Source: Margaritifera margaritifera (lineage: Eukaryota; Mollusca; Bivalvia; Unionida; Margaritiferidae). Taken from it: a DNA stretch of 64,000 bases. Positions 1 to 13,330 of this stretch are shown piece by piece. Position 1 is the first letter of the stretch, and every line of letters begins with the position of its first letter. The position numbers and the translations under genes were made by a program. The notes below the pieces were generated by a model. The model was given only the letters and a program-made list of their open reading frames with translations. It was not told the origin of the DNA and made no database searches. The stretch spans positions 1,302,001 to 1,366,000 of the forward strand of contig JAQPZY010001232.1 in NCBI GenBank assembly GCA_029931535.1, in the 5' to 3' direction.

Positions 1-25
1 AATAAAGAATAAGTAAGCATCATGT

Positions 26-142
26 GTGAGCTGTTTCCATGAGTTGTTTCCATGAGTTGTTTCCATGAGTTGTTTCCATGAGTTGTTTCCATGAGCTGTT
101 TCCATGAGTTGTTTCCATGAGTTGTTTCCATGAGTTGTTTCC
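26..142. repeat. 13-bp minisatellite, 9 copies
   Basis: Nine head-to-tail copies of ATGAGTTGTTTCC, with C for T at unit position 6 in the first and sixth copies. The array is otherwise nearly perfect. It lies in the ATE1 intron downstream of exon 8. Confidence 0.97.
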
Positions 143-679
143 ATGAGACAACTGATGCAGACTCTCTAGTGATCTGTAACCCTTTTAATTAGGTTAAAAA
201 TAGTCAATTTGCACTAAAAATGTCAAGTTTATTTTAGATTGAGCATGTGCATTCTATGAAAACTTTAATTTTTACTCAACTGATTAATACAAAACAAAAT
301 CATCTTAGACTGATGTTAATTCCATGTCTCCTACTTAACTGACATTCAAAATTGTGGGGTTTTTTTACTTTCTTTTTCATAAGTGACTCCAATCTGTACC
401 TGTTCCACACAATTCTGCTCTACCATTTTTGACCATGCTGCAAACTTACTTGTGATAAAATGTGTTTTCATGCACTAAATTTAACCAATCCAATAGTAGG
501 ACATGAAACTAATAGCACTTGATATGCCAATCTTGTGATCTTTTCCATACTAACACCCTTGAACTCTGTGGTACAGACTTGAGTACTGTATGATACCACG
601 TGGACACGGGTAAAGTTTCATAAAAATATCTACTTAAGTTAAAAAATGGACAGCTTGGATAAGGAGACAGACCACTAAT

Positions 680-2000
680 TTACATTTAATCCCTTATTGT
701 GACCTTGATCTTGAGGTAAACAATATGACTAAATATTAAAGACAAGTGAAAATATATAACAGGCTAATGTTTCATTAAATATCTTGATTCACTGATTTAT
801 ATTTTCCATTGCCATGACCTAGACACTCAGACAAGGATGCATGGCTATGGTATGTGACACACTGCCTAGGCATGATATACAACTTGTAAAAGTTAAATTA
901 AAATATCTTCAGTGGTTCAAACATTATACTCCAGACAAGATTACAAGTCAAAGAATTACATTTTTCCTTGCCATGACCTTGATCTTGTGGCAGATGCTGT
1001 GGCTAATGGTTTGTGACACACCGTTGAGACATGATATATACTTGGGCAAAAAGTGGTTCAAATCTGATACTCTGGGCAAGGATACAATTCACAGAATTAC
1101 TTTTTCCATTGCTGTGACCTTGACCATGATGCTGGGGTGTGTAGATATGGCACGTGACACACTGCCTAGGCATGATATGTATTTGGGCAAAGTTTCAATA
1201 AAATATCTCCAGTTGTTCAAAAGTCCAGACAAGGATTAATCACAGAATTATATTTTCCCTTACCATGACCTTAACTTTGAGCAAAGAAGTGTTGCTATGG
1301 TATGTAACACACCATCTAGTCATGATATATATTTGGGCAAAATTTCATTTAAATATCTTCCTTGGTTCAAAAATTGTACTCTGGACAAGGATACAAGTCA
1401 CAGAATTACATTTTCCTTTGCTGTGGCATTGACATTAAGGCAAGTGACATGGTTATGGTATGCAACACACCAGCTATACATGATATATAATTGGCTAAAG
1501 TGACATTAAAATATCTCCAGTGGTGCAAAAGTTCTACTCCAAACAAGGATAAAAGTCACAGAATTACATTTTTCCTTGCCGTGGCCTTGACCCTTAGGCA
1601 TGGTGCATGGATATGGCATGCATCACAGTCTAGTCATGATACATAACTGGTTTCATAAAAATATAATATCTTCAGTGGTTCAAAAGCTACACTCCAGACA
1701 AAGATATGTCACATTTTCTTTTGCCATGACTTGACCTTGGTATGTGACACACACATGACCTTGACCTTGCAATACACCATCTAGTCATGATATATACTTC
1801 AACAAAATTTCATTAAGATATCTTCAATGGTTCAAAAGTTATGCTCCGGACAAGGATAAAGTCACAGAATTATATTTTCCCTTGCTATGACCTTGACTTT
1901 GAGGCAGAAGTGATGGTACATGACACATCTTCTAATCATGATACATATCTGGACAGTTTCATGAAAATCTCTCCAACCGTTACAAAGTTATGGGCCAGAC
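680..2000. repeat. Diverged tandem array, about 150-bp unit, about 8 copies
   Basis: Each unit contains AGAATTACATTTTCCTTGCC, a TGACCTTGA stretch, GTGACACACTGCCTAGGCAT and a run ending CCAGACAAGGAT. Units begin near 793, 951, 1093, 1243, 1401, 1559, 1711 and 1866. Three open frames here (841-1239, 1297-1503, 1841-2032) are translations of repeat units, not genes. The array sits in the ATE1 intron after exon 8; no ATE1 exon was seen in 1-2094. Confidence 0.85.
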
Positions 2001-2073
2001 AAGCAAATGATAATGGATGGACAATGCCATAACAACAATACATCTGACTTAAGATGGGAGTGTACAAATCTTA

Positions 2074-3734
<1,661 letters not shown>

Positions 3735-3945
3735 ACAGATGAACAGACAGGTTTGGTTTAGTTTGTTGGTTTTAACAACACTTTTAAATACATTATTGGC
3801 TATATCATGCTGAGGAAATGGGAGTCAAGTGCCTTTCCCAAGGACACACCAAGGCAACAAACCTGGGATGTCCTGGGTAGTTATTGAACCCGATATCCTA
3901 ATTATGCATCTGATGTTCTTCCAATTGAGCTACTGCAGCTCCATG
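3735..3945 (-). mobile_element. tRNA-derived SINE copy, diverged
   Basis: Read on the minus strand, the head at about 3943 gives a box A-like GTAGCTCAATTGGAAG and a box B-like GGGTTCAATAACT. These are followed by the body shared with the intact copy at 28482-28679 (CCTTGGTGTGTCCTTGGGAA, then GGCACTT). The tail reaches about 3735. Confidence 0.7.
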
Positions 3946-4131
3946 TGAACAGACAGGCATACAGAGAGTATCATAATATCCCTGACATGTTTTTAAAAGT
4001 GTGAGGAAAACAAGAAATGTGTTCATGGTACACAGATGCCCCACCACAGTGCCTGAAAACTGACCCAAATGCAAAACTTAGCCAAGGTATGACAGGCAGA
4101 TGGAAGGACAAACATATGGACAAGAGTAAAG

Positions 4132-4349
4132 TGCCATATATATTTGTTTATAAGTGGAGTCCAACTGCAAACAATATAGACCATGATCTGCCATCGCATA
4201 ATGCACCAGCAGATCAGGGTCCCTGTTTGTTCTACTGATTACTCCTAACAAACTGCATAAACCTAGATCTGCCTATGCATTATGCGATGGCAGATCTGGG
4301 TCAGTGCAGTGTGTAGTTGGGCTCGAGTTATAGGCGAGTATATACGGTA
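4132..4349. mobile_element. Palindromic MITE-like element, copy 1
   Basis: The element is nearly one long inverted repeat. It starts near GCCATATATATTTGTTTATA, contains nested hairpins around GATCTGCCATCGCATAATGC and its complement, and ends near GAGTATATACGGTA. The same structure occurs in five more substantial copies in this window. No transposase is encoded. Confidence 0.8.
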
Positions 4350-4666
4350 ACAGTATATACCCCTACCACTTTTGTGTTGGGGTATACATTTCTTTTTGGG
4401 GGTTCAAATGTATATTTTTATCCCTAATTAGCCACATTTATGCTTCTCAAAACAAAAGACGAACTTTTTTCTTTGAATAATTTTGCATTTTCAATTTAGT
4501 TTTCCTTTTCTATATTGTTATTCCCATTTGACACTACTGATCATCCAAATCAGTAAAGGGTTTTAAAATTGTCACATGTTGATTCATTTTTAATAAAAAT
4601 AATGTTTTATTTGATTAAAACATTTTTGAGCTTGAGCTCTGTCTGCAAATTTTTGACTCTGAAGTA

Positions 4667-4795
4667 CCATATATACTCACTTATAAGTCTGGTCCAACTG
4701 CCAATTGCATAGACCAAGAGCTGCCATTGCATAATGCACCATCAGATCTGGGTCTATGCAGTTTGTTAGGAGTAATCAGCAGAACAAACAAAATT
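4667..4795. mobile_element. Palindromic MITE-like element, copy 2 (truncated)
   Basis: Begins ACCATATATACTCACTTATA and carries the first hairpin arm (CAGATCTGGGTCTATGCAG), then AGTAATCAGCAGAACAAACA. The second half is missing after about 4795. It lies about 320 bp from copy 1 in the same intron. Confidence 0.75.
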
Positions 4796-5019
4796 GACCA
4801 GTATAACGTATTTTTGATACTGTATAAATGATGTAAGGAACTGAATTTCTTAGGAAAGGAACACGCAGAAATGCATAATTTAGCAATAAATAAAACTTTC
4901 ATTAATGTGCAAAGGAACATTTCATAGAAGAAGAAGAATTATGAAAGAAAATACTAGTTACTAATGGATGATGACTAAAGTTGAACAGGAGCCAGATCTG
5001 GAATGGAAAATTTCATAGT

Positions 5020-5225
5020 TACAGACCCTGAAGCGGGTAATTTTACTAGTGAAATGAAAATGGAATGCAGAATGAATGAAAACAAAATGAAGAATGAACA
5101 CGAATGAAATAAAGAATGAACACAAACAAATTGATGAATTTACAATCATTCTGAAGAAAATGGACAGTGTAAATACACAAAGCAGAATGATGAATGATAC
5201 AAACGGAACAAAAGGAAAATGAATT
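5020..5225 (-). repeat. Dispersed repeat shared with 13330-13495
   Basis: The reverse complement of this stretch (GTTCATTCTTTATTTCATTC..., then TTTCACTAGTAAAATTACCC) aligns to the plus strand at 13330-13495. Both copies end in a GGTCTGTA-type junction. It is made largely of GAATGAAC-like short units. It is of unknown type and shows no coding. Confidence 0.65.
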
Positions 5226-6340
5226 TCATCACCAGTGGTTGTTATCTATCAAATTTGTATCTGGATGAATCAAAATAAGAAGTAAAATTTAGTGACAAAT
5301 ACTCAACAACTATATATTTACATTTATTACAGGTACAGTTATATTTCTATTTATTGTACATTCAATGCTGTTTTTTGCATTTTATGCATATGCTATTGTA
5401 TTAAAGCACATTTTTAATAAGACAAGATATGAAAACAATAATTCTTTCTCTTCAACACTTCCAATAATGGAAAATGCAACTTTGGTAAATGCATTTCCGT
5501 TTATTTCCAAATGAACCAAAATGAAATGAAACGAGGAATAAAAGCAAAAAACAAAAACTCAAAATGAATTCTGAAACTGTACACAAACTGGAATCTCACC
5601 TCTACTTTAAGTCTGCAGTAGCCATTGTAAACATTATCATGCAGAAAATAAATTAAGACCAAAATGATCTTGGCCACTTTTGCAACTAAAGACTTTTTTG
5701 CCAACTGTTTTCATTACATTTGAAATTTTAATCTTTTCAAAATTTTAAATTTTAGCATTTAATTGGCACTATATAGCCAGTATTGTGCTGACATACTGTG
5801 AAACCATCTACCTACCTACCCAACCACCCACTCTCCCACATACCTACCAACCTATCTACCTACTGTAAAAGTGGCATATAAGAAATAGGACAATAAAAGG
5901 AACTTTCATTTCCATGATATTGAAGTAGAGCTACTACAATGAGTTGATGAAAACCAGAGATTAATGTTGTTTGCGTATTATCATTGTCCAGATTTTAATG
6001 GCTGAAAGTCACAGACTTTGAGTAACCTTGAAGTGTCAGCCAGAAGTAAAAACACAGTTCATGCATCGATAATTGGCTTGATACAGGTGAGGTCTCACAT
6101 GAAAAACATGCAGCATGTAGTCTGCAGATCTAATTTCTATACTCCTGCACATGTACAATACACATTTAACCTGTTATGGGTAATATATTGCAATATACCA
6201 TGTATAGTCATTAACAGGGAACATTTACCATTGAATAAACGTATTTATTCCTACTTTCAAATGCATTGGTCAGAAAGGGACTTCTAATTAGGCTAGGATG
6301 TACAGTATATATGTCTAGCATGGATGAATGAATCTTTGTG
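5226..6340. other. ATE1 intron 7, no feature recognised
   Basis: AT-rich sequence with a short CTAC-rich run (about 5805-5865). Open frames at 5501-5704 and 6018-6287 have no recognisable domain and no conserved exon structure. Confidence 0.5.
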
Positions 6341-6894
6341 ATCATAAACACAAATATTTAACCCATGTAAGTAAAGCATAAAATGTGTGTCACAGTGACC
6401 TTCTTTGGTTTTAAGGGTGTAGTAGTAACAAAGATGCATTCAATTATGAAGTTTCATGATTGGAACATAAACAGCACTCAAAAAATGAACTTTTAACACA
6501 AAATTTAAACTAAGTCACTGAAGCATGAAACAGAGATCACAGAGACCTCTTATTGCAAAAAGGATGTAGAACTTATCAAGATCCATCCACTCACCACATT
6601 TCATGATTCCAGATAGGATGGTATACATATAACATGTCAAAAACTCATGTGGTCATGAGCTAAATGCAAAATATTAACCAAAGCCAGTAATCAATGAAAT
6701 ACATGTAAAGATGAGCCTCTTTTGTTGTAAGTTTGGGGTTTTAACAGAAATGCATATCATCATCAATTTCATGATTCAATAATGAACAGTGCCTGAGAAA
6801 TGAACATAAAACACAAAAATGTAACCCAGTTTAGTGAAGTGTAAAATATGGTCCATAAGGATCTACTACTGAAATGTTGTTTTTTTAAAATTTG

Positions 6895-7076
6895 TTTTTG
6901 AGGTGGTTTTAACATCATATTTAACACATTATTGTCTATATCATGGCAAGGAAATGGGAGCTAAGTGCCTTTCCCAAGGACACAATGAGGCAGCGAATGG
7001 GCTGGCCTGAACAGGTATCAAAGCCACAACTGGATTACGAGTCACACACTCTATCAACTGAGCTACTGAAACTCCC
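6895..7076 (-). mobile_element. tRNA-derived SINE copy, diverged
   Basis: On the minus strand, a box A-like GTAGCTCAGTTGATAGAGTG and a box B-like region are followed by the shared body (GTGTCCTTGGGAAAGGCACT and CCATTTCCTTGCCATGATAT). It is inserted in the GGTCA palindrome array. Confidence 0.72.
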
Positions 7077-7191
7077 TGTAATGAAGTAGAGGTGCTCATC
7101 AAGATGCATCCCCAAGTTTCATGATTCTAGATAGAATAGTGTGTACACAGCATGCCAAAAATCTAACCTAAGTTAGTATAATGTGAAATAT

Positions 7192-8229
7192 AGGTCACAG
7201 TGACCTTTTTTGGCATGGGTGTAGTACTGAGATGTATACCATCATTTACAATAATGATTAAAACATAAACAGTAAAAACACAAAATGGAACCAAAGTCAG
7301 TGAAGTGTGAAATATGGGTCAGTGACCTACTTTCTGATAAGGGTGTAGTACTCATCACCAAGTTTCATGATTCCAGGTATAACAGTATTATACAGTAAAT
7401 AAAAAAACAATTTGGTCATGAGCTAAATGCAAAAACTTAACATAAGCCAGTAAAATGTGAAATGTAGGTCACAATGACCTTGTTTTATTGTAAGGGTGTT
7501 GTACTAATAGAAATGCACACAATCATCTAGTTTGATGATTCTGGCATTAACAGTGCTTGAGACTGAACCCAAGTCAGTGAAGCATGAAATATGGGTCACA
7601 GTGACCTAGTTTTGTGATGAGGGTGTTATATTCATCATATTGCATCCCCTCACCAAGTTTCACAACACTTGGTCCAACAGTATGTATACAGGGAGCTACA
7701 ATTCTATTTTGTTACGAGCTAAATGCAAAAACTTAACCTAAGCCTGTAAAATGTGAAATGTAGGTCACAATGACCTTCTTTTGTTGTAAGGGTGTGATAC
7801 TAATTGAGATGCATACAATCATCTAGTTTGATGATTCTGACATGAACAGAGTTTGCAAAATAAACTTAAAACACCAAATTAAACTAAAGTTAATGAAGCA
7901 TGAAATATAAATCACAGTGATATACTTTTGTGCTCAGGGTGTAGAACTCATCAAAATGTATTCTCTAATCAAGTTTCATGAATTTATGTATATATACAGG
8001 TGCAAAAAACATATTTGGTCACAAGCTAAATGCAAAATCTTAACCTAAGCCAGTAAAATATGAAATGCAGGTCACAGTGACCTTCCTTTATTGTAAGGGT
8101 GTGGTACCAACAGAAATGCATACATCATCAAGTCTGATGATTCTAGCATGAACAGCACTTGAGAAAAAAACTTAAAACACAAAATGTTACCATTGTCACT
8201 GAAACATGAAATATAGGTCACAGTGACCT
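7192..8229. promoter_or_regulatory. Six ERE-type palindromes (GGTCA N3 TGACC)
   Basis: Exact AGGTCACAGTGACCT occurs at 7192-7206, 8069-8083 and 8215-8229. AGGTCACAATGACCT occurs at 7466-7480 and 7762-7776, and GGGTCACAGTGACCT at 7593-7607. These match the IR3 oestrogen response element consensus AGGTCAnnnTGACCT. They recur because the tandem unit carries them. No other promoter sign is present, and the location is deep inside an ATE1 intron, so regulatory function is only a possibility. Confidence 0.45.
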
Positions 8230-8645
8230 ATTTTTTAATGAGACTGTATTACTCATCAAGATGCATCCACCCACCAAGTTTCATGATTCCAGGTAAAACA
8301 GTATTTATACAGTATCCCCTGTGGGTAGGTGCTATGAAACCTACTTTGAACTGTTGCCTAAGACCCAGGAAGAAAGAATGCTTGACATTTACTGAGGGTG
8401 TACATATGTATGTGCTTTCATCTGTATGGTTGCCAAAACTGATGCCTACACCCTACACCAGGGGTAGAATGATACCTTACCTCTACTTCGTAGAGGTGAG
8501 CTTAAAACGATGGGATGATAGCTGAAATGCAAACATGAATTAAATGCAAACAAAATGCAAACTAAATGAATTCTAAATGCATTTCAAATCATATCTCTGT
8601 GAAATCTGTAACATAAGAGAATTTAAATTAACTATGATCTTATGT

Positions 8646-8716
8646 GAAGAGGTAGACCCTGATCTGCTAGCAATTTATGTGATGGGGGATCTGGGTCTAT
8701 CAAGTTTATGGTTGGG
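8646..8716. mobile_element. Palindromic MITE-like element, short fragment
   Basis: One hairpin of the family remains: TAGACCCTGATCTGCTAGCA, a loop, and GGGGATCTGGGTCTATCAAG. It is about 52 bp downstream of the ATE1 exon 7 donor, so it would form a hairpin close to that splice site in the transcript. Confidence 0.65.
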
Positions 8717-8730
8717 TGCAGAGATAATCA

Positions 8731-8970
<240 letters not shown>

Positions 8971-9102
8971 TCAGCAAAGTGAAAAAGCCTCAAATAAATT
9001 TGTAAACAGCAATACTTATGGAACATGAAGCAACTGAGTGTAAAATAAAAAGAAGACAATAGAGATAAAAAATAGGGAGATTAAGTTTCTGAGGATACTA
9101 TC

Positions 9103-9318
9103 ATATATACTCATGTATAAGTCACTTCTGACGGTAAACAATTTAGACCCTGATCTGCCAGTGCATTAGGCAGCAGCAGAGCAGGGTATATGTTATTTGT
9201 TCTACTGATTAGTCCTAACAAACTGCATAGACACTGATCTGCCGCTGCATTATGCAACGAGATATGGGAAAATGCAGTTTGCAGTTGGGTCTGACTAATA
9301 AGCAAGTACCGTATATAC
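9103..9318. mobile_element. Palindromic MITE-like element, copy 3
   Basis: Runs from ATATATACTCATGTATAAGT through both internal hairpins (GACCCTGATCTGCCAGTGCA; CTGCATTATGCAACGAGAT) to AGCAAGTACCGTATATA. It directly abuts copy 4. Confidence 0.8.
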
Positions 9319-9536
9319 TGGTGTATAAACCAGGTACAAATGCAAACAACAAAGACCCTGATCTGCCATTGCATCATGCGCTGGCAGATCAGAGTCTATG
9401 TTGTTTGTTCTACTGATTAGTCTTTACAAACTGCATAGACCCAGATCTGCCAGTGCATTATGTGATGACAGATCTGGGTCTATGCAGTTTGCAGTTGGTA
9501 TAAGCTTATATGCGAGTAAAGACGGTATATATGGTA
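9308..9536. mobile_element. Palindromic MITE-like element, copy 4
   Basis: Shares ACCGTATATA with the end of copy 3 and ends GCGAGTAAAGACGGTATATA. Its second internal hairpin is almost perfect, running from CAGATCTGCCAGTGCA to the complementary arm at 9465-9485. The head-to-tail pair looks like an insertion next to or into an existing end. Confidence 0.8.
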
Positions 9537-9539
9537 GTT

Positions 9540-12129
9540 CCCAAATGAGCAAAAATACAAATCTTGGTTTTCAATTCAAAAGAGGAATGCCATATTTCTA
9601 GGATTAATTAAAAGATTTAGGAATGTCTTAGCTTTAATACAAACAAACATTCTCAACACAAATAAACATTCTCAACATTTTAAGAAATATGCTAAGAACT
9701 GAACCTAGTAAATGGAATTATATTCAACTTCACAGTGTTGCATGAAATTAGATATACAAGTTACAATAAAATGTGATCATTTTAATCTAACAGCACTAGA
9801 GTACTATATTTTTAATATTGTTCAACCAGGCTCCCACATGGCTCCATGAGATCTTTGCCATAGGTAAAAAAAATGGAGTTTTTATTGTAATGCCAGAATG
9901 AGGCTTTCCCAAAATTTTCATTGGCTAATAAACAAGGGTGATGTCTTATGTCATTGTCATAGTAAGATGATGTCACATTTCACCTACTAAACTTGAACAT
10001 TTTGATTGGCTGATTGGGACATGCCTCCTGCATCAGTAGTTGCATTAAATTTTATCCTTATCTCTTGAATGATTGTGAAAAATAGGTTTATACAATTTTA
10101 GAGATAGGAAGAGATGTCTTTGTAGTTACACTTCTATAAAGTTTTGACAAAGCGCTTTCTATCAGTAAGTGATCAGAGAAGCATTTTAACAGACCCTAAT
10201 ATGGCAAAGATGTCATGGAGACATCTGAAAGTCTGGTTGACTGAGACCACTATATTTTGGGGATACTGAGACTGGATTGTGAGCAGAACAAGGTACTGTC
10301 CTATAAATGAGTACTACTTGACTTAGTTCAGGCTTTAAGTACAAAAGGTCATTAAAACTAATTTATCTTAACTAGTTTAACAATGTAGCTATATTACATA
10401 ACATACAGGTAAACAAATGAGTAAGTACAGTATTTTTGATATAAATTGACCACGATTTTAAATATCAAGCTAAAACATTAAACACATTTATCAACATGAG
10501 CATGCATAGGCAAAAGCATAAAATATTCAAAACATTTTGAAAATGTAACTAAATGATAACTAGAGATGGAAGCTATTGCAAATATCTTCACTTTTTATCA
10601 CATGTGCAAATGTGGCTTCTGACTGCATCCTGTCACCCCTCTGCCCTTTTCATTGGGTTCAATTCAAGATCTGAAACTTTCCTTGTCATGTATATGCAAA
10701 ACATGATTATACTCTCTCGATCAGTGTAATATGGAGTTATGGTTATAGGCTAAAATGCTAACCACCCATTTTCCTGCCTACATGGGATGCATCCAGAATA
10801 AAAAAGCCTTAATTGTCATCTGCTTATTCATGTGAAAGATCATACCAAATATGGCCACTCTTTCTCAATCATTGTTGACAGAATTCAGGTTATGAGAAAA
10901 ACTTACTGATAAATGGATGCACAGATGAACAGACACAACTGACCTAAATATGTCCATCATTGTGCAGATAGGAAGAAGTCATTCTTGATACAATACCAAC
11001 TCCATCCCCTTTCTTGTATATTCCCAAACTTAACTTGAACCATTGAAACTTTCACAATTCACATAATAAATTTGCAGACATTTCATATTTGCTACAATTT
11101 TCAATTTTCAAGCCTTTAGTGTGAATCAAACTATTCAAACTTCTTATGACAACACTGCTGGCTCTATCTGGAGTCAATGCAAAATCATGGTGTAATAAGC
11201 TTTAATAGGGAAAAAATACTGAATTTAATATAATACATTGACTCTTATTGTTCTTAAAACAAATTATGAAAATGTGCTGTATGATGTGAATAAAACTCAC
11301 ACAATATTGATACTGAATCACAGTCTCAGAGTATACAGGTATCTGGAACTGAGTTTTAGCATCAATAATAATATTTACCATATTACGAGCATTTTCGTGG
11401 TGGCAAAATGTTTTAGTGATTTAGCAGTCTCGGAATGTGATCACAAAAATAAATCCTGTTCGAATTTATCACCCAGATGTAATAACATCCTTAGATCTGT
11501 AATTGCTAAAATATGATAAGCCATTTTGCATTAAATCACTAAATTTTATGCCTGTGAAAAATACCCACAATATGGTAGCAAGAATTCTGCAAAGTGGCTG
11601 CATAACCCCTTGCTTTTCTCAGTTATCCTATAAAAGTGTCCCCATTTCAAAGCTCCATCCCACGGGGACAGCTCAATATTTTGAAATTAATGTGAGCATC
11701 TACAGACCAGTTCCAGTCATATCCCAAGATTTAAAGTTTCTATCTATAATAGAAAAGGAGTTTGCCACACTAACATGAAGACATGGATTGGTCGCATTAC
11801 AAAATCCATGCTGTTTCTTCGAAAAAAGTGGGAATAGTTAATTTCTCTTACCTTCATCATAACTTCTGAAGTGGAGGAAGCAACAGATGGGAAAAACTAG
11901 TAAAAATGCAATCGACCATGGATGGGCGACCACATTTACTTGCACATGATAGCACTGGGTTTCAGAAAGCAAGACTTCAACCAACCAACCAACCAACCAA
12001 ACATCATTAATCAAAGGTCTGATTTCCAATGGAATGATAAACAATTATGCACCATTAAAGATTTAAAGCACTAAAAAAAGCCATGCAAATTTATTTTGAA
12101 AATGAATAGAGGCAAGACAGTTTAAGTAC
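9540..12129. other. ATE1 intron 6, no gene recognised
   Basis: AT-rich intron. Two open frames at 11238-11516 and 11503-11778 have no recognisable domain and probably belong to an old dispersed repeat. A short (CAAC)n-like run lies at about 11980-12000. Confidence 0.5.
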
Positions 12130-12291
12130 CTCTAATGGGGAGCTGAGTAAAAATTCTCCATAGGAATGTTTGGAGCATTCATGAGGTTTTTCTTTGTGAA
12201 TAACCATCTGGTATTTACGATACACTTCATATGACTCCTCGTAACTGTAGCGCAATTCCTTGGAGGCCGGGTGAGTACGAACCAGTTTAAT
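12130..12291 (-). CDS. ATE1: ATE1 exon 6b (alternative, mutually exclusive with 6a)
   Basis: This 162-bp exon (54 codons, phase 0 to 0) lies between TCTCTCTAG and GAG|GTACTT. It encodes IKLVRTHPASKEL, VYRKYQMVIHKEKPHE and FLLSSPLE. It has the same length, phase and register as 6a, so it looks like an ancient exon duplication. Including both would keep the frame but add 54 residues, which no known ATE1 carries. The upstream 37-nt spacer is a pure pyrimidine/G tract with no adenosine except in the acceptor AG. Confidence 0.92.
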
Positions 12292-12328
12292 CTAGAGAGA
12301 GAAAAGAAAACAAAAGACAAAAACAAAC
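12292..12328 (-). promoter_or_regulatory. ATE1: 37-nt spacer between ATE1 exons 6a and 6b (splicing control)
   Basis: The minus-strand sequence starts GTTTGT and ends TCTCTAG. It contains only T, C and G apart from the single A of the acceptor AG. There is no room for a spliceosome, and no branch-point adenosine for the 6b acceptor. The 6b branch point must therefore be inside exon 6a or further upstream, which would block use of the 6a donor. This is a steric basis for choosing only one of the two exons. Confidence 0.85.
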
Positions 12329-12490
12329 CTGTAAAGGAGAGTCCACCAAGAATCTGGTGTATTGTTTTTTGTTGAGTTTGTCAGGAGGGTCTTTATGTAT
12401 GGTTGTTTGGTAGCGGTGGTAAACACTATATGACCCATCAAATGAACCTTGGAATTCTTGACTCTGTGGATGGGATCTTACAAGCCTTAT
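12329..12490 (-). CDS. ATE1: ATE1 exon 6a (alternative, mutually exclusive with 6b)
   Basis: This 162-bp exon (54 codons, phase 0 to 0) lies between TTGTTTCAG and CAG|GTTTGT. It starts IRLVRSHPQSQEF, has a central VYHRYQTTIHKDPPDK and ends RFLVDSPLQ. It aligns without gaps to exon 6b (26 of 54 residues identical) and to the segment that vertebrate ATE1 encodes by a known pair of mutually exclusive exons. The exon lies at the start of the transferase domain, where the two versions are known to change substrate preference or activity in vertebrates. Only 37 nt separate it from 6b. Confidence 0.92.
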
Positions 12491-12839
12491 CTGAAACAAG
12501 ATAGTTTCCCTTTATATTTGTTCAAAGATGTAATGCAATGGTGCAATGTTACATTTCTAGGTATGCATGGGATATGACTTGCAAGGCATATATACATAAG
12601 GCATATATACAGAAAACTACATGCGTGTATTGTTGAGAGTCGTCAAAAAAAAAGAGTTTGATACGAGTAAGTTGAGGCCAGCAGGCTAGACATATGGAAC
12701 AGAACACAAATGTGATTGTTAACTGTGAATTTACTATTATATATGATATTCCAATTTTCATGCATTTTGTGGTTGTTACAAACCACAAATTTAATGAGTT
12801 AATGAAAAGTGAATCTCAGGAAAATAAAAAGTTGGACCC

Positions 12840-13330
12840 TTCCCTGTTTTATTGATATGGGTTTTCACCGGAAGACTTCTTATGGTGTCTAGTTGGTACT
12901 AAAATGATGATGATCTGACATCCTATATGGCCACCATAGTGGCCAACTTGCACAAATCTTGTTATTGCTATTCCTCCTGAAGGGATGGTCATATCGACAT
13001 AGGGTTTTCACCAAAAGACTTCTTTGATATGTAGTTGGTCCTAAATGGAAATGGTGCAGACCTTAGGTCCAGTATGGCTGCCTCAACATCCAGCTTGAAA
13101 ATCTTGTTATCACTATTCCTTCTGAATGGATGGTTATATCAAAATGGGGTTTGCACCAAAAGACTTATTATGATGCCTAGTTGGTCCTGAATGAAAATGG
13201 TGCTGATCTTACATCCAATATGGCCACCAGATGTTTTCAATACTCAGAAGTTAAAAATAAGTGATGGTCTTGGATTTCTGGAAATTCTTTTTGGCCAGTA
13301 GAACATTAGTCCCTTCAAGGGATTCATGTC
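12840..13330 (+). repeat. Dispersed repeat family R1 (about 120-bp internal units), copy 1
   Basis: Three diverged internal units contain TTTTCACCAAAAGACTTCTT, TAGTTGGTCCTAAATG and CCAATATGGCCACCA. A conserved end block follows, with GGAAATTCTTTTTGGCCAGT and AGTCCCTTCAAGGGA. The same organisation occurs at 22905-23490 (minus), 53490-54030 and 55785-56610. It lies upstream of ATE1 exon 6a in intron 5. Confidence 0.8.

Larger units (their letters stand above)
6350..8310. repeat. Tandem array of about 280-bp higher-order units with palindromic GGTCA sites
   Basis: Seven or so diverged units alternate two half-units: one with AGTTTCATGATTCCAGGTAT and AGCTAAATGCAAAAACTTAA, the other with AAGTCAGTGAAGCATGAAAT. 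Each half-unit carries the sequence GGTCACAGTGACC or a close variant. A SINE copy interrupts the array at about 6895-7076. It lies in ATE1 intron 7. Confidence 0.85.

Noticed and set aside
26..142. CRISPR array
   Set aside because: The 13-bp units have no spacers and the DNA is eukaryotic; it is a minisatellite.
841..1503. Two long plus-strand open frames with related sequence
   Set aside because: They are units of a 150-bp tandem array with no exon signals.
9398..9601. Open frames with LFVLLIS and KLHRPRS sequence, also at 4681-4920 and 9111-9377
   Set aside because: They arise from the palindromic element family in opposite orientations.
11238..11778. Two adjacent open frames near ATE1 exon 6
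   Set aside because: No recognisable domain, no conserved phase or splice sites; probably part of an old dispersed repeat.
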